Assembly (NCBI GenBank): GCA_938015405.1
Contig: CALLPZ010000310.1
Span: 1-6,599 of the forward strand
DNA length: 6,599 nucleotides
DNA from: an uncultured Pseudanabaenaceae cyanobacterium
GTDB taxonomy: Bacteria; Cyanobacteriota; Cyanobacteriia; PCC-9006; JAAUQQ01
Direction: 5' to 3'
Numbering within the stretch: position 1 is the stretch's first letter; every line of letters begins with the position of its first letter. The position numbers were made by a program, and so were the translations under genes. Below are positions 5,278 through 6,599 of this stretch, one piece after another. The notes beneath the pieces are model-generated. The model saw nothing but the letters and a program-made list of their open reading frames with translations, was not told where the DNA came from and did no database searches.

Positions 5278-6599
5278 ATGGCCTTTTCGTCCATTGTCCG
5301 TAGCCTTGAGCAATCTTCCCTCACCCAGGAGCTGAGCCAAAAGCTGGAACAGCAGGGGCGCTTGCGATTAGGGGGAGCTGGGACGCTGGCCCAGGGCTTT
5401 GTGACCACGGCGATCGCCAATACCAACCCGCGCCCCCTCTGCTGTGTCGCTTCCACGATTGAAGAGGCAGGCCGCTGGGCCGCTCAACTGGAGGCGATGG
5501 GCTGGAAAACGGTTCACTTTTACCCCACTTCAGAGTCTTCGCCCTATGAGAACTTTGACCCCCAGGGGGAGATGGTCTGGGGTCAGCTCCAGGTGTTGGC
5601 CGACATTTGCAAGGCCAGTGAAGTAGAAGATGCGCCACCGTTTGCCTTGGTCGCAACGGAACGAGCGCTACAGCCCCACCTCCCCCCTCGGGCGGAGCTA
5701 GAGGCAAACTTGCTCACCCTGACCAAGGGCATGGAGCTGAATATCAAGGAAATGAGCGACACCCTGGCTCGTCTGGGCTATGAGCGGGTGCCGACGGTGG
5801 AGACGGAGGGCCATTGGAGTCGGCGCGGGGACATTATTGATATTTTTCCGGTGGCGTCGGAGTTGCCGGTGCGACTGGACCTGTTTGGTGATGAGCTGGA
5901 GCGGATTCGGGAGCTGGATCCGTCGACTCAGCGATCGCTCGACACCATCGAGGGCTTGGTTCTCACACCTACAAGCTATCGCCCCATCATTCGCGCCAAG
6001 CTAGAAGAAAAGGCGGACTTTGAGCCCTCAGACTATCTCTCCGATGAGGATGCGGAGAAGTTTATTGAAGGGCAAGAGATTGAGGGGATGCGTCGGCTGA
6101 TGGGTTTGGCCTATGAGCCTGCGACGATTCTGGACTATTTACCTGAAGAGACGCTGGTGGTCGTGGATGAGCCGGAGCAATGTCAGGCTCACTGCGATCG
6201 CTGGGTGGAGCATGTCAATGATGGCTGGCAGGAAAGCGAGCCACGGCTGCCCCAAATCCACCACGATTTTGCCCAGTCTCTAGAGCTAGTTTCAGCATTC
6301 AAGCAGATCTATTTGAGCCAGCTCTACGAAGAGATTGAGCGCGATGGACTGAAGATGTTGAATTTGGCGGGTAGCCCGGTGGCGGCGGTGCCTCACCAGT
6401 TTGGTCGTCTAGCGGACACGATTAAAGCGGAGCGGGAGCGGGGCTTTACGGTGTGGCTCTTGTCTGCACAACCGACGCGTTCGGTGGCGCTGCTCCAAGA
6501 GCATGACAGCCCGGCTCAGTTTATCCCCAATCCTAGGGACTATCCGGCGATCGAAAAGCTCTGCCGGGCAAAAGTCTCGGTGGGCTTGAAATATGCGGG
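5278..6599 (+). CDS. mfd: transcription-repair coupling factor Mfd, N-terminal part, cut by window edge
   Basis: Mfd is a DNA translocase that removes RNA polymerase stalled at lesions and recruits UvrA for nucleotide excision repair. From the ATG at 5278 there are 440 codons with no stop; whole proteins are about 1150-1180 aa, so the RNA polymerase-binding and helicase domains lie off the right edge. The visible part is the UvrB-homology module: RLGGAGTLAQGF (residues 30-41), a degenerate P-loop lacking the GKT, as expected for the inactive N-terminal domain of Mfd; FYPTSESSPYENFDP; then SRRGDIIDIFP (about 181-191) and RLDLFGDELERIRELDP with TQRS, the strongest family signature. VVVDEPEQ follows, matching the 'V.DEP' strand of the family. 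The ATG at 5278 is the first in frame after a long upstream stretch; there is no Shine-Dalgarno sequence. Two HIP1 sites in the frame agree with a native cyanobacterial gene; a third lies near residue 306. Confidence 0.96.
   Translation, partial: MAFSSIVRSLEQSSLTQELSQKLEQQGRLRLGGAGTLAQGFVTTAIANTNPRPLCCVASTIEEAGRWAAQLEAMGWKTVHFYPTSESSPYENFDPQGEMVWGQLQVLADICKASEVEDAPPFALVATERALQPHLPPRAELEANLLTLTKGMELNIKEMSDTLARLGYERVPTVETEGHWSRRGDIIDIFPVASELPVRLDLFGDELERIRELDPSTQRSLDTIEGLVLTPTSYRPIIRAKLEEKADFEPSDYLSDEDAEKFIEGQEIEGMRRLMGLAYEPATILDYLPEETLVVVDEPEQCQAHCDRWVEHVNDGWQESEPRLPQIHHDFAQSLELVSAFKQIYLSQLYEEIERDGLKMLNLAGSPVAAVPHQFGRLADTIKAERERGFTVWLLSAQPTRSVALLQEHDSPAQFIPNPRDYPAIEKLCRAKVSVGLKYA

Larger units (their letters stand above)
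234..6201. repeat. six HIP1 octamers (GCGATCGC), dispersed
   Basis: Copies are at 234-241, 1681-1688, 5095-5102, 5410-5417, 5931-5938 and 6194-6201. Those at 234 and 5410 are in the extended form GGCGATCGCC. HIP1 is over-represented in many cyanobacterial genomes, so this is the main taxonomic pointer here. None was found between 1689 and 5094, which covers the whole repeat array. Confidence 0.85.

Noticed and set aside
5256..5707. Minus-strand frames of 66 and 128 codons, and plus-strand frames at 5444 and 5780
   Set aside because: All overlap the mfd frame, which has strong family motifs; their own translations are low-complexity Pro/Arg/Ser-rich.
1..6599. tRNA or rRNA genes, insertion sequences, transposase fragments
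   Set aside because: No tRNA-like cloverleaf or CCA-end pattern, rRNA core, transposase motif or terminal inverted repeat with target duplication was found by eye.

Overview
The window looks like an accessory stretch of a cyanobacterial chromosome. The evidence is six copies of the HIP1 octamer GCGATCGC (two in the extended form GGCGATCGCC), a moderate-to-high GC content, and a giant DUF4347-type protein of a kind common in cyanobacteria. I cannot name the genus from sequence alone.

Layout: (1) Positions 1-413, minus strand: the N-terminal part of a membrane protein of the HlyC/CorC (CNNM, DUF21) family, cut by the left edge. (2) Positions 414-1173: mostly non-coding. It holds one plausible small minus-strand gene (538-762, 74 aa, no recognised function), which has a candidate promoter (819-847) and a weak candidate terminator (502-526), and a leader with two adjacent inverted repeats (879-933) ahead of the next gene. 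(3) Positions 1174-4980, plus strand: one 1268-aa gene made of an N-terminal DUF4347 domain, nine tandem cadherin/Ig-like domains of about 100 aa, and a unique acidic C-terminal domain. It ends in a strong intrinsic terminator (5051-5085). (4) Positions 5278-6599, plus strand: the first 440 codons of mfd, the transcription-repair coupling factor, cut by the right edge.

The four genes do not form an operon or an obvious shared pathway. The large gene appears to be a single-gene transcription unit, with a divergent minus-strand unit upstream and a strong terminator downstream. It is the accessory element between ordinary genes (a CNNM-family membrane protein and mfd). It is probably a surface or extracellular adhesin-like protein, although no export signal of a standard type is visible.

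The most interesting material is inside the large gene: a His/Cys pair in DUF4347 arranged as in clan CD (caspase-like) proteins; a two-domain higher-order duplication with near-identical DNA; mosaic repeats that suggest recombination or gene conversion; an almost complete lack of Lys/Arg across the nine domains; only three cysteines in the protein, one of them the very last residue; and an unnamed C-terminal domain.
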